Shown here one piece after another: positions 18,067 to 27,000 of a stretch of DNA of 64,000 nucleotides. The notes below the pieces were generated by a model. It worked only from the letters and a program-made list of their open reading frames with translations, made no database searches and was not told where the DNA came from. The DNA is from Thermoleptolyngbya sp046719575. GTDB lineage: Bacteria > Cyanobacteriota > Cyanobacteriia > Elainellales > Elainellaceae. Position 1 is the stretch's first letter. Each line of letters begins with the position of its first letter. Both the position numbers and the translations under genes were made by a program. The DNA lies in the NCBI GenBank assembly GCA_046719575.1, contig JBDNCP010000002.1, forward strand, positions 1 to 64,000. Direction: 5' to 3'.

Positions 18067-19326
18067 ATGAAAATTCTCCACCTCAGCACCTTTGACACAA
18101 TTGGTGGAGCCGCGCGGGCCGCATACCGGGTGCATCAAGGGTTGCACGAAATCGGGGCAGATTCCTGGATGCTGGTGCAAAAAAGTGTGAGTGGCGATCG
18201 CACGGTATTAGCGCCGAAAACGTTCCTGGGACAAGTCGCAGGTCGCCTTCGTGCCGAAGTAGACAGTCTAGCGCTACGCCCCTATCCCCGTGTCAACAAG
18301 GCAGTCTTTGACATCCAGCGTGCGCCCAATCCTTTGCAGCACCGCATTCAGCAGATCAACCCAGATATTATTAACTTACACTGGGTTCTGAATAGCTACC
18401 TGCCAATTGAGGTTTTGCCGCGCTTCCAAAAGCCGATCGTCTGGACGCTGATGGATATGTGGCCCTTTACTGGAGGCTGCCACTACACCCAGGAGTGCGA
18501 GCATTTTCAACAATCCTGCGGAACCTGTCCCCAACTAGGTAGCTCCAAATTCAATGATTTGTCTCATCGTATCTGGCAGCGCAAAGCCAAAGCGTGGAGC
18601 AATTTGAATCTGACTATAGTTGCTCCGACCCAATGGCTATCAGACTGCGCCCGCGCCAGCAGCCTATTCAAAGATTTGCGGATTGAGGTGATTCCCTTTT
18701 GCCTGGATACTCGGATTTACAAGCCGATTGACCGGCAGGCTGCCCGTGCTGCCCTCAACCTGCCGCTCGACAAAAAGCTCATCCTGTTTGGAGCAATCAG
18801 CGCGACTCAAGATCGGCGCAAAGGCTTCCATCTATTGCAGCCTGCACTACAGCAGCTTGCTCAGACTGAACTGCGTCAGCAGGCTGAAGTGGTGGTGTTT
18901 GGTTCCTCTAAGCCAGAGAGTCCGGTTGATTTGGGCTTCCCTGCTCATTATCTGGGGCATCTCAACGATGACGTTACATTGGCGTTGGCCTATTCTGCTG
19001 CGGATGTATTTGTCGCACCGTCGCTGCAAGAAGCCTTTGGACAGACTGCTTCTGAGGCGATGGCCTGCGGTACGCCAGTCGTCGCGTTTAAGGGGACAGG
19101 ACTGGCAGACATTGTGGATCATCAGCATAATGGCTATCTGGCCAACCCGTTTGAGATTGAGGACTTGGCCCAGGGAATTCGCTGGATTTTGGGTCATACC
19201 GATTCGGAGCAATCGCTGCGACTTGCTGCCCGCCAAAAAGCTGAACAAGGCTTTGCACTAGAGTTACAAGCTCGTCGCTATCTGGATCTATATCAAGATT
19301 TACTGGCTCAAACGTCCCCTGCATAA
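18067..19326 (+). CDS. Glycosyltransferase family 4
   Basis: 419 residues, GT-B fold. The N-terminal domain starts MKILHLSTFDTIGGAARAAYR, a form common in GT4 enzymes of capsule loci. It includes a Cys-rich stretch (GGCHYTQECEHFQQSCGTC) found in a subset of them. The C-terminal nucleotide-sugar domain has ILFGAISATQDRRKG and the retaining EX7E-type motif in EAFGQTASEAMACGTPVV. It should transfer a sugar from a nucleotide donor to the lipid-linked repeat unit on the cytosolic face. Donor and acceptor are not predictable. It is tightly packed between the PhyH gene and the next glycosyltransferase. Confidence 0.88.
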   Translation: MKILHLSTFDTIGGAARAAYRVHQGLHEIGADSWMLVQKSVSGDRTVLAPKTFLGQVAGRLRAEVDSLALRPYPRVNKAVFDIQRAPNPLQHRIQQINPDIINLHWVLNSYLPIEVLPRFQKPIVWTLMDMWPFTGGCHYTQECEHFQQSCGTCPQLGSSKFNDLSHRIWQRKAKAWSNLNLTIVAPTQWLSDCARASSLFKDLRIEVIPFCLDTRIYKPIDRQAARAALNLPLDKKLILFGAISATQDRRKGFHLLQPALQQLAQTELRQQAEVVVFGSSKPESPVDLGFPAHYLGHLNDDVTLALAYSAADVFVAPSLQEAFGQTASEAMACGTPVVAFKGTGLADIVDHQHNGYLANPFEIEDLAQGIRWILGHTDSEQSLRLAARQKAEQGFALELQARRYLDLYQDLLAQTSPA

Positions 19327-19337
19327 CGATACTTTCC

Positions 19338-20597
19338 ATGCAAACCCAATCCGCAGGCCCAGATTTCAGATTGGTCTGTTTTGACCTGTCGATCTATGGC
19401 CATCATCCGCACTATATTTTGCAACTGGGCAAGGGGTGGACAGCGCGATCGCCCTTGGGAAAGCTCTTTTTCGTGGTGTCACCCCGATTCCTCACGGTTC
19501 ATGCTGATGTGGTGCAGCAGTGCAGCCTGGATGCTTCGGTGCAGTTTGTGGCGATTACCGAAACTGAGCAGGTGGAGCTAAAGTCTCGCAGTTCTGGTAT
19601 CGATCGCAATCTCCGCAACTTCCAGGAATGGCGCTTGTTTGCCAGATATGCTCAACTGCTGCAAGCTGACCATGCGCTGATGCTCTATCTTGATACCTGC
19701 TTATTGCCAATGGCGGCTGGATTCTCTTTTCCCTGCCCCGTTTCAGGAATTTACTTTCGCCCTACATTCCACTACTACACCTTTAGCCCCCGCCCCCAAA
19801 CCTGGGGCGATCGCCTGCAAGCCTGGCGCGATCGCCTGATTCTGGGTGCTGCGCTGCGACATCCCCAGTTTCGCACGCTGTTTTCCCTCGACCCGATTGC
19901 ACCAGACCATATCACGCCGCCCGCCCATGTGAAGGTCTGTGCGCTGACCGATCCAGTCGATTTGTCTCAAAAGTCGGTCGGCTCTGGCGCAGAACTCCGC
20001 CAGCAGTTAGAAATTGAGGGCGATCGCACGGTATTTCTCCTGTTTGGCGCGCTGACATCCCGTAAAGGGATATATCCACTACTGGAAAGTTTGGAACTGC
20101 TGCCCGAAGAAACCTGCAAAAAAATTTGTCTGGTTTTATTGGGAGAAGCTAGTGCAAAAATGCAGCAATATATTGCAACTACTGCCGAATCATTGCGCCA
20201 ATGCAAATCGATTCAAATTTTAGAGCGTTATGAATTTGTGGAGGATGCTGTGCTGCATCAATACATCGAAATGGCAGATGTGGTGCTAGCGCTTTACCAA
20301 AAACACGTCGGTATGAGCGGTATTTTGATGCAAGCGGCGCTGCACAAAAAGCCTGTGTTGAGTTCCGATTATGGCTTGATGGGTGAATTGGTGCGTCGCT
20401 ATGAACTGGGACTGGCGATTGATTCTGAAAATCCAAGGGCGATCGCCACTAGTGTTGCTCGATACGTTTTGAAAGACCCGGCAATCAACGTCAATCTTCA
20501 AAAGACACATGAACTAATAGCAAGTCATGCCTCGACAAAATTCTCCTCCTCGATCCTGAGTGAGTGCGTCAGCCAGGAGGTTTATGCAAAAGCCTAA
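19338..20597 (+). CDS. Glycosyltransferase, GT4-like (divergent)
   Basis: 419 residues, GT-B architecture. The N-terminal half (LVCFDLSIYGHHPHYILQL) is divergent. The C-terminal half has the typical TVFLLFGALTSRKGIYPLLESL opening, then ADVVLALYQKHVGMSGILMQAALHKKPVLSS in place of the usual E-x7-E region. The first Glu of that motif is not obvious, so the enzyme may be atypical or the donor site altered. HIP1 sites are frequent here, unlike in 13037-17043. The 3' end overlaps the following gene by 14 bases, implying translational coupling. Confidence 0.72.
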   Translation: MQTQSAGPDFRLVCFDLSIYGHHPHYILQLGKGWTARSPLGKLFFVVSPRFLTVHADVVQQCSLDASVQFVAITETEQVELKSRSSGIDRNLRNFQEWRLFARYAQLLQADHALMLYLDTCLLPMAAGFSFPCPVSGIYFRPTFHYYTFSPRPQTWGDRLQAWRDRLILGAALRHPQFRTLFSLDPIAPDHITPPAHVKVCALTDPVDLSQKSVGSGAELRQQLEIEGDRTVFLLFGALTSRKGIYPLLESLELLPEETCKKICLVLLGEASAKMQQYIATTAESLRQCKSIQILERYEFVEDAVLHQYIEMADVVLALYQKHVGMSGILMQAALHKKPVLSSDYGLMGELVRRYELGLAIDSENPRAIATSVARYVLKDPAINVNLQKTHELIASHASTKFSSSILSECVSQEVYAKA

Positions 20598-21762
20598 CTC
20601 CTCTAAAATTGCCTGGCTGTTGCCAACAGCCTGGTTTTATTGGCAGCCTGCTTTGAGTGAACTCACTCAACATTTTCCGCATACCAAGGTTTTTACAGGA
20701 CTATTTCCAGGTTTTGCAAAAGGACTGGAAAATACTTTAGATATAGAGCTTGTCGGCAAGCAAAAAGTGGTGGCAGTTACGAAATCTGCTACCAGTTACG
20801 GCAATAATTTCACTTATCTTTCGCCCAAGATCTTGCCTCGGCTGTTTCAATATCGCCCTCAGGTCGTCTTCTCCAGTTCCTTTGGCATCTGGACCCTGCT
20901 GGCGCTGCTGACCAAGTGGCTGGGCGGCTGGAAGGTTGTGATTGCCTACGAGGGCAGTTCGCCGGGGGTCGATTATCGAAACTCTCCGCTACGGCTGGGG
21001 CTGCGTCGGGCGATGGTATGGGTGGCTGATGCCTTTATTACCAACAGCCATGCTGGGCAAAAGTATTTGATTGACTGCCTGGGCGCTCCACCAGAACTGA
21101 CGTTTGTGCAGCCTTACGAAGTGCCCGATTGCCGCTCTTTATCCGAAGTGAACGAAGCACTGGAATGGGTTGCGCCAGGGCAGCCGCTCCGCTTTTCAGA
21201 CCTAAAGCGTCCGGTGTTCTTATTTGTGGGCAGTGTGGTGCCCCGCAAAGGGGTGGCGTGCCTGTTGGAGGCGTGCAAGCTATTAAAGAATGCGGGAAGT
21301 CGGGAATTTAGCGTGTTGCTGGTAGGCGATGGCCCACAGCGAGAAGATTTGCAGACCTTCACACAAAAGCATCAGTTAGAAAATTGCGTAATTTGGGTGG
21401 GGCGAGTGAGCTATGGCGACATGGGCTCCTATTTTCACCATGCGGATGTGTTTGTGCTGCCGACACTTGAAGACACCTGGGGCATGGTGGTGCTAGAAGC
21501 GATGCTGTTGGGTAAGGCTGTGTTGTGTTCCACAGGTGCAGGCGCGGCAGAACTGATGCTGGAGGGTGAAAATGGCTATCGCTTTCCTCCAGACAATCCA
21601 CAAGTGTTGGCTGCCGCCATGCAGCGCCTGATTGAAAATCCCGATCAGCTTGCTGAGATGGGGCAGCGATCGCAGGACATCATGGCGCACTACAGCCCTC
21701 AGAAGGCGGGAGAGTTTTTAAGTCGAGTTGCAGTTATGGTCATGGGAGGCGAATCAGCATGA
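20584..21762 (+). CDS. Glycosyltransferase family 4
   Basis: 392 residues. The ATG at 20584 follows a near-perfect AGGAGG (spacing 4) inside the end of the preceding gene; a GTG at 20560 would have no such site. Nucleotide-sugar domain: VFLFVGSVVPRKGVACLLEA, LLVGDGPQREDLQTF, and the EX7E region LEDTWGMVVLEAMLLGKAV. The N-terminal acceptor domain includes KWLGGWKVVIAYEGSSPG. It is a retaining GT-B enzyme of cytosolic glycan assembly. The last four bases overlap the next start (ATGA), so three successive genes are translationally coupled. Confidence 0.88.
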   Translation: MQKPNSSKIAWLLPTAWFYWQPALSELTQHFPHTKVFTGLFPGFAKGLENTLDIELVGKQKVVAVTKSATSYGNNFTYLSPKILPRLFQYRPQVVFSSSFGIWTLLALLTKWLGGWKVVIAYEGSSPGVDYRNSPLRLGLRRAMVWVADAFITNSHAGQKYLIDCLGAPPELTFVQPYEVPDCRSLSEVNEALEWVAPGQPLRFSDLKRPVFLFVGSVVPRKGVACLLEACKLLKNAGSREFSVLLVGDGPQREDLQTFTQKHQLENCVIWVGRVSYGDMGSYFHHADVFVLPTLEDTWGMVVLEAMLLGKAVLCSTGAGAAELMLEGENGYRFPPDNPQVLAAAMQRLIENPDQLAEMGQRSQDIMAHYSPQKAGEFLSRVAVMVMGGESA

Positions 21763-22988
21763 ACCAGCCTCTCTGCATTTTGCTGTCGGCCTATGCCTGT
21801 CGCCCCAACATGGGGTCGGAGCCCGGCGTAGGCTGGAATTTAGCGCGGGCGATCGCCCAGCATCACCCTGTCTGGGTACTCACTCGCGAAGACAACCGCC
21901 CGTTTATCGAAGCTGAACTTACTCAAAACCCATTTTCAAATCTTCAATTTATCTATTGTGATGTTCCCGGTGCAAAGTTTTGGAATCGCAGCACTAAAAC
22001 TGTTCATTTACATCACTATCTCTGGCAGATCAGTGCTTATGCCACAGCAAGGCGCCTACTACCGCAAATGCGGTGGAATGTAATTCACCACATTACATAC
22101 GTTCGCTACTCTTCGCCCAGCTTCCTCAGTCTTTTGCCAGTGCCATTTGTCTGGGGCCCGGTTGGTGGTGGTGAAATGGCTCCCCCGGCTTTTTGGAAGG
22201 ACTTTGACCTTCATGCGCGGATGTATGAAATGCTGCGCTGTCTGGCTCATCGAGTGGGAGAAGCAGACCCATTTACTCGCCTAACAGCGAGTCGCAGCGT
22301 TTTGGTGAGAGCGACTACAAAAGACACCGCTGAACGCCTTCAATTAATGGGCGCAAAGAATCTAGAGCTTTACTCAGAATCGGGACTTGCTCAAGAAGAA
22401 ATTGCTACTCTTCGGGCAGTTTTGCCACCTACTTCTGATACCGTGCGGTTTATCAGTATGGCTCGACTGCTGCACTGGAAAGGTCTGCATTTAGGCATTC
22501 GCGCTTTTGCCGAAACAAACTTATCCGACGCAGAATATTGGATTTTAGGCGAAGGACCAGAGCGCGATCGCCTGCAACAGCTTGCAGAAAATTTAGGTGT
22601 TGCAAAGCAGGTGAAGTTTTTGGGAAGGCTCTCGCGCCACGAAACACTAAATCGCCTCAGTGAAAGTCATGTTCTGCTGCATCCCAGTCTGCATGATTCT
22701 GGTGGTTGGGTCTGTCTAGAAGCAATGGCGTGTGGCCGCCCGGTCGTTTGCCTAGATTTGGGCGGGCCAGCCGTTCAAGTTACCGAACAGACCGGATTCA
22801 AAATTACTGCCGAGTCACCGGGGCAAGTCGTCCAAGATTTGGCAAAGTCAATGGTGTTATTGGCTGAGGATGCAGAGCTGCGATCGCGTATGGGTCGAGC
22901 CGGGCAACAGCGAGTCCAAGAGTGTTTTTCCTGGGAGCAAAAAGTAAAGAGTTTGATACAGACCTATAAATCAGTCGCCAAGAATTAA
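21759..22988 (+). CDS. Glycosyltransferase family 4
   Basis: 409 residues. The N-terminus ILLSAYACRPNMGSEPGVGWNLARAIA is characteristic of a GT4 subset in cyanobacterial and bacterial exopolysaccharide loci. The C-terminal domain has FISMARLLHWKGLHLGIRAF, WILGEGPERDRLQQL and HPSLHDSGGWVCLEAMACGRPVV. In the last motif an Asp replaces the first Glu of the usual EX7E pair. It starts in a 4-base ATGA overlap with the upstream gene. Sugar specificity is unknown. Confidence 0.87.
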   Translation: MNQPLCILLSAYACRPNMGSEPGVGWNLARAIAQHHPVWVLTREDNRPFIEAELTQNPFSNLQFIYCDVPGAKFWNRSTKTVHLHHYLWQISAYATARRLLPQMRWNVIHHITYVRYSSPSFLSLLPVPFVWGPVGGGEMAPPAFWKDFDLHARMYEMLRCLAHRVGEADPFTRLTASRSVLVRATTKDTAERLQLMGAKNLELYSESGLAQEEIATLRAVLPPTSDTVRFISMARLLHWKGLHLGIRAFAETNLSDAEYWILGEGPERDRLQQLAENLGVAKQVKFLGRLSRHETLNRLSESHVLLHPSLHDSGGWVCLEAMACGRPVVCLDLGGPAVQVTEQTGFKITAESPGQVVQDLAKSMVLLAEDAELRSRMGRAGQQRVQECFSWEQKVKSLIQTYKSVAKN

Positions 22989-23023
22989 TAGAAACCTTCT
23001 ATCTCTTCAAAAGACAAAAAGTT

Positions 23024-24178
23024 ATGACCACTCAGAACATAGCCTACTTTACTGGCCGCCTGTTACCTGCCTCAGAAACTTTCATTCGCGCACAGGCAGA
23101 AAGTCTGAAAATATTTAATCCTTACTATATAGGTACGCGCTATGTTTCTGGATTGCCACTCCCAAAAGAAAAAACATTTGCAATTAATTCAAGTAATTTT
23201 ATCGGCTCTGCTCAAGAACTTATATTTAAACTGTCGGGGATTGCGCCACATCTTTTAAGGCATCTTAGAGAACTTGAAATATCACTGATTCATGCACACT
23301 TTGGGGTATGTGGAGCGTTGGCTCTGCCTATCTCGAAGGTTTTGAAATTGCCATTAGTAGTCACTTTTTACGGACTAGATGCCACGATGACAGATGAATA
23401 TGCAAATCGTGAATCTATCAGCACAAGAGTCTACGTAAAAAGACGAGAATCCTTGAAGAAGTCGGCTTCTTTATTTATTGGAGTATCCGACTTTATCAGG
23501 GATCAATTAGTTGCTCAAGGCTTTCCATCCGAGAGAGTTATATCACACTACTATGGCGTAAACACAAAGGAGTTTTCTCCAGATTTATCCATCGAGCGCG
23601 AACCAGTCGTGTTATTTGTAGGACGCTTCACAGAGAAAAAAGGTTGCGAGTATCTTATAAAGGCAATGGCATCAGTCCAGTCAGTTTTGCCTCACGTTAG
23701 CCTCATCTTGATTGGTGATGGAAGTGAAAGAGAGAAGCTTGAAAAAATGGCATCTCAATTATTAAGGCAGTACCAATTTCTTGGCTTTCAATCCTCTGAT
23801 GTTGTAAAGCAGTGGATGAACCGTGCTTCGCTTCTTGCTGTACCTAGCATTACTGCATCCAATGGTGATTCAGAGGGTTTGCCCACCGTGGTTGTTGAGG
23901 CGCAGGCGATGGGGGTGCCTGTTATTGGTTCTAGACATGCAGGTATTCCGCAGGCAGTCATTCATGGAGAAACTGGGTTCTTAGCAGGAGAAAGAGACTG
24001 GAGGTCATTGAGTGAACTTATTATACTGGCTTTTCAAAATGAAGAGTTGTTGAGAAATCTTAGTTTTCAAGCTAGAGAGCATGTAGTCAAAAAATTTGAT
24101 TTAAATAAGCAGACTGAGGCTCTGGAATCCATGTATGAGAATTTAATAGAGAAGTTTGAAAGTGTTAAAGCGAAATAA
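23024..24178 (+). CDS. Glycosyltransferase family 4 (WcaL-like)
   Basis: 384 residues. The opening IAYFTGRLLPASETFIRAQ and LIHAHFGVCGALALPISKVL resemble WcaL/AmsK-type glycosyltransferases. The C-terminal domain has VLFVGRFTEKKGCEYLIKAM, LILIGDGSEREKLEKM and SEGLPTVVVEAQAMGVPVIGS, with both Glu residues of the EX7E motif. The gene is AT-rich and contains no HIP1 site, unlike its immediate upstream neighbours. It may be a separate insertion into the locus. It is 35 bases downstream of the previous glycosyltransferase and 97 bases upstream of the next. Confidence 0.87.
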   Translation: MTTQNIAYFTGRLLPASETFIRAQAESLKIFNPYYIGTRYVSGLPLPKEKTFAINSSNFIGSAQELIFKLSGIAPHLLRHLRELEISLIHAHFGVCGALALPISKVLKLPLVVTFYGLDATMTDEYANRESISTRVYVKRRESLKKSASLFIGVSDFIRDQLVAQGFPSERVISHYYGVNTKEFSPDLSIEREPVVLFVGRFTEKKGCEYLIKAMASVQSVLPHVSLILIGDGSEREKLEKMASQLLRQYQFLGFQSSDVVKQWMNRASLLAVPSITASNGDSEGLPTVVVEAQAMGVPVIGSRHAGIPQAVIHGETGFLAGERDWRSLSELIILAFQNEELLRNLSFQAREHVVKKFDLNKQTEALESMYENLIEKFESVKAK

Positions 24179-24275
24179 ATTCTAGGTTGTCTTATTTCAG
24201 CGTTTAAAACTAACTCTATCATGCAGCAGGCTAAACCCCGAAAGCTCCGAAAATCTTCATTGTATATATTCGCTT

Positions 24276-25436
24276 ATGCATATTCTCAGTATTCACAATA
24301 CCTATCAAATTCGTGGTGGCGAAGATGAATCCTGTGCTGCTGAGCAGCAACTCTTGCGGGAGCATGGGCATCAGGTAGATCTTTATGAAGAAAATAACAA
24401 CCGTATCCAAACACTCAATTTAATACAAACTGCTCTCGAAACTGTTTGGTCGGCCGAATCCTATCAGGCTGTTCGCCAGCATCTTGCCCAGCACACCGTC
24501 GATGTCGTACATATCCAAAACTTTTTCCCACTTATTTCTCCCTCTGTCCATCACGCCGCCAAAGATGCAGGTGTCCCTGTGGTACAGACGTTGCGAAACT
24601 ATCGATTACTCTGTCCAAATGCGTTGTTTTTTCGAGCAGGTCGAGTTTGCGAAGATTGCATGGGCAAACCTATTCCTTATCCCGGCGTTTTGCATGGCTG
24701 CTATCGAGAGAGCCGAGCTGCTAGCGCAGTTGTGTCTGCAATGCTGGTTACCCATCGCTTACTAAAGACCTGGGTTCAAACGGTCGATTGCTTTATCGCC
24801 CTCACAGAATTTGCCCGCCAAAAGTTCATCGAGGGCGGGCTACCGGCAGACAAAATCATCGTCAAACCCAACTTTGTCAATCCTGACCCTGGAATAGGCG
24901 ACGGGCGGGGCGGTTATATGCTCTACGTAGGGCGACTATCCGTTGAGAAAGGACTAGATACACTGATCGAGGCGTGGCAGCGGCTGAACCCGCCATTTCC
25001 ACTGAAGATTGTAGGCGACGGCCCACTAGCGGATCTTGTAGAAACTGCCACTCGGCAGCAGCCCGCTATTGAGTGGCTAGGACGGCAGCCTATGCCAGCG
25101 GTTTATAAACTGATGGGTAATGCGACAGCCGTTATCTTTCCGTCTAAGTGGTATGAAACCTTTGGACGAGTCGCAGTAGAAGCTTTCGCCAAGGGAACAC
25201 CTGTGATTGCGTCGAAGATTGGGGCGATCGCCGAAGTCGTTCAATCCGGCTACACTGGACGGCACTTTTGCCCTGGCGATCCGGACGATCTGGCGCAACA
25301 GGTGAAGTGGGTATTGGACAACCCCGTCGCATGGCAGCAAATGCGCCAGAATGCTCGTGCTGAATTTTCAGCTAAATACACTGCTCAAGCGAATTATCAA
25401 ATGCTAATAGATATTTACAGCAAGGTTCAACGATAA
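24276..25436 (+). CDS. Glycosyltransferase family 4
   Basis: 386 residues. The N-terminus HILSIHNTYQIRGGEDESCAAE and the cysteine-containing RLLCPNALFFRAGRVCEDC with a following HGCYRESRAAS are diagnostic of a well-populated GT4 subgroup. The C-terminal domain has MLYVGRLSVEKGLDTLIEAW, KIVGDGPLADLV and SKWYETFGRVAVEAFAKGTPVI, with an intact EX7E pair. It is predicted to add a sugar to the repeat unit on the cytosolic side. It is the last of six GT4-like genes in a row and is followed by the Wzy/ligase-type membrane protein. Confidence 0.9.
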   Translation: MHILSIHNTYQIRGGEDESCAAEQQLLREHGHQVDLYEENNNRIQTLNLIQTALETVWSAESYQAVRQHLAQHTVDVVHIQNFFPLISPSVHHAAKDAGVPVVQTLRNYRLLCPNALFFRAGRVCEDCMGKPIPYPGVLHGCYRESRAASAVVSAMLVTHRLLKTWVQTVDCFIALTEFARQKFIEGGLPADKIIVKPNFVNPDPGIGDGRGGYMLYVGRLSVEKGLDTLIEAWQRLNPPFPLKIVGDGPLADLVETATRQQPAIEWLGRQPMPAVYKLMGNATAVIFPSKWYETFGRVAVEAFAKGTPVIASKIGAIAEVVQSGYTGRHFCPGDPDDLAQQVKWVLDNPVAWQQMRQNARAEFSAKYTAQANYQMLIDIYSKVQR

Positions 25437-25502
25437 ACTAACCTGCGCCTCAGCACCTTAAAACTTCCCCCTATTGCTGGTCCTCTAAAGCTCTCGTGAA
25501 GC

Positions 25503-26867
25503 ATGAATCAAGCTGTAAATCTTTCGGTGCAACAACGCGGGCAACTGAGAATTCCTGCGTTAATTGTTTTTGCGTTTGCAACGGTATTTTTCCCTCGTAT
25601 CCTGGAATCAGCAGGCGCACCAGCAGCGATTAACTTTCTTCACTTTGCAATTGTTCCTTTAGTTTTCGTGCTGACCTTTACCAAGGTTCGCAGCAAGGGC
25701 AGTCAGGGGATTTGGATCGCTCAACTACTACTTTTGGGTTTATTTGCTTTGTTGCTGAGCATGACTATCAGCGCCTTTTTGAATAAAGCAGGGCTGGTTA
25801 ATCTGTTCATTGGCTATATGCTCTTAGCAGAGCCATTCTTGCTATTGGCGATCGTTGTTTACACGCCAATGACCCTTCGGAATGTCCGTTGGATGCGAAG
25901 CTGGATTTTAGTATTCGGCGTTAGCAATGTTTTATTGGCCTTAGCCCAAAATCTCTTGATTACAATTGGGTTACTCAGGGTGACTAGAATGACTGTAAGC
26001 GATAACATTCAGGGCGTGTTTTATCTTTCTGGAGCGGGGCATGTTGTTTCAGCCTCCGTCTCTTTAACCTTCGGACTGTACTATTTCACAAGCGCCAAAA
26101 ATTCTCCGCTTTGGCTAAGAGCCACCGTTGTAATTGCCACAATCCTTCAGCTTTTGTTCGCTGATGCCAAGCAAACTCTGCTGGTCTTTTTGGCTGCCTG
26201 GGGAGTTTTGATTTTGGTTAAACTCACGGATATTAGAGTTGCAATTCAGTATATTATTAGCGGCATTTTGGCCTTCTATTCATTTCTCTGGGCCCTCAGA
26301 AACGTCCCCCTATTTGCTGCATTTAACGGCTGGATTCGACCTGGACTCTATGGCCCCGATGGTGATGCAACCGTTCTGAAGCTCAGCGGTTTTCCAATCA
26401 TCGTCTCATCTTATGAAAACTCTTTGAACTGGCTGTGGGGACTGGGCCCAGGACATACAGTAGGGCGTTTGGGAGGCTGGCTGCTGAAAGAATATGCCTC
26501 ATTGTTAAACCCGCTAGGAGCCACAACTCGTCCTGTCAGCTCAGAAGTTGGAAGAGTCTGGGGAGAGAGCTATCTAGATTCCAGCTTCTTCTCGCCGCTT
26601 TTCGGATGGATTGGGATTTGGGGAGATTTTGGCTTGTTGGGATTAGGAGTTTATCTATTTCTCTGGTGGGTGGTCTGGCATTTTCTGTGCCAGGACGATT
26701 TTTCTAAATTTACGGTGATTACGGTGTTTATATTCGGCTTTATCTTCACCCAGATGGAAGAACCTGGCTATATGCTGACTGTCACGACTTTGATTGGATT
26801 GCGATGGCACGAGCTACAAGCTAAGGAAACGCCGCCTGCTCAACGAGTCTATTTACAGCTTTCCTGA
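25503..26867 (+). CDS. O-antigen ligase / Wzy-type polymerase family membrane protein
   Basis: 454 residues with ten or more hydrophobic segments (for example LIVFAFATVFFPRILES, LLLGLFALLLSMTISAFL, WIGIWGDFGLLGLGVYLFLWW). It has one larger loop near residues 290-370, containing GLGPGHTVGRLGGWLL and a following RVWGESYLDSSFFSP. That layout suits Wzy polymerases and O-antigen ligases, which join lipid-linked repeats on the periplasmic side. Sequence conservation in this family is weak, so the call rests on topology and on its place after the glycosyltransferases. It lacks an exact HIP1 octamer. Confidence 0.7.
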   Translation: MNQAVNLSVQQRGQLRIPALIVFAFATVFFPRILESAGAPAAINFLHFAIVPLVFVLTFTKVRSKGSQGIWIAQLLLLGLFALLLSMTISAFLNKAGLVNLFIGYMLLAEPFLLLAIVVYTPMTLRNVRWMRSWILVFGVSNVLLALAQNLLITIGLLRVTRMTVSDNIQGVFYLSGAGHVVSASVSLTFGLYYFTSAKNSPLWLRATVVIATILQLLFADAKQTLLVFLAAWGVLILVKLTDIRVAIQYIISGILAFYSFLWALRNVPLFAAFNGWIRPGLYGPDGDATVLKLSGFPIIVSSYENSLNWLWGLGPGHTVGRLGGWLLKEYASLLNPLGATTRPVSSEVGRVWGESYLDSSFFSPLFGWIGIWGDFGLLGLGVYLFLWWVVWHFLCQDDFSKFTVITVFIFGFIFTQMEEPGYMLTVTTLIGLRWHELQAKETPPAQRVYLQLS

Positions 26868-27000
26868 TGAAATGATGGATCAGTGAAGTAGGTAAGTGTG
26901 ATCTTTACACGATGGCTTCCTGGAGACATCTCCCTGGTTTAATGCTTTTGATGTGTGAATCGCTCCTTCTTTCCGAACAGACTTTCCGAACAGATATGCT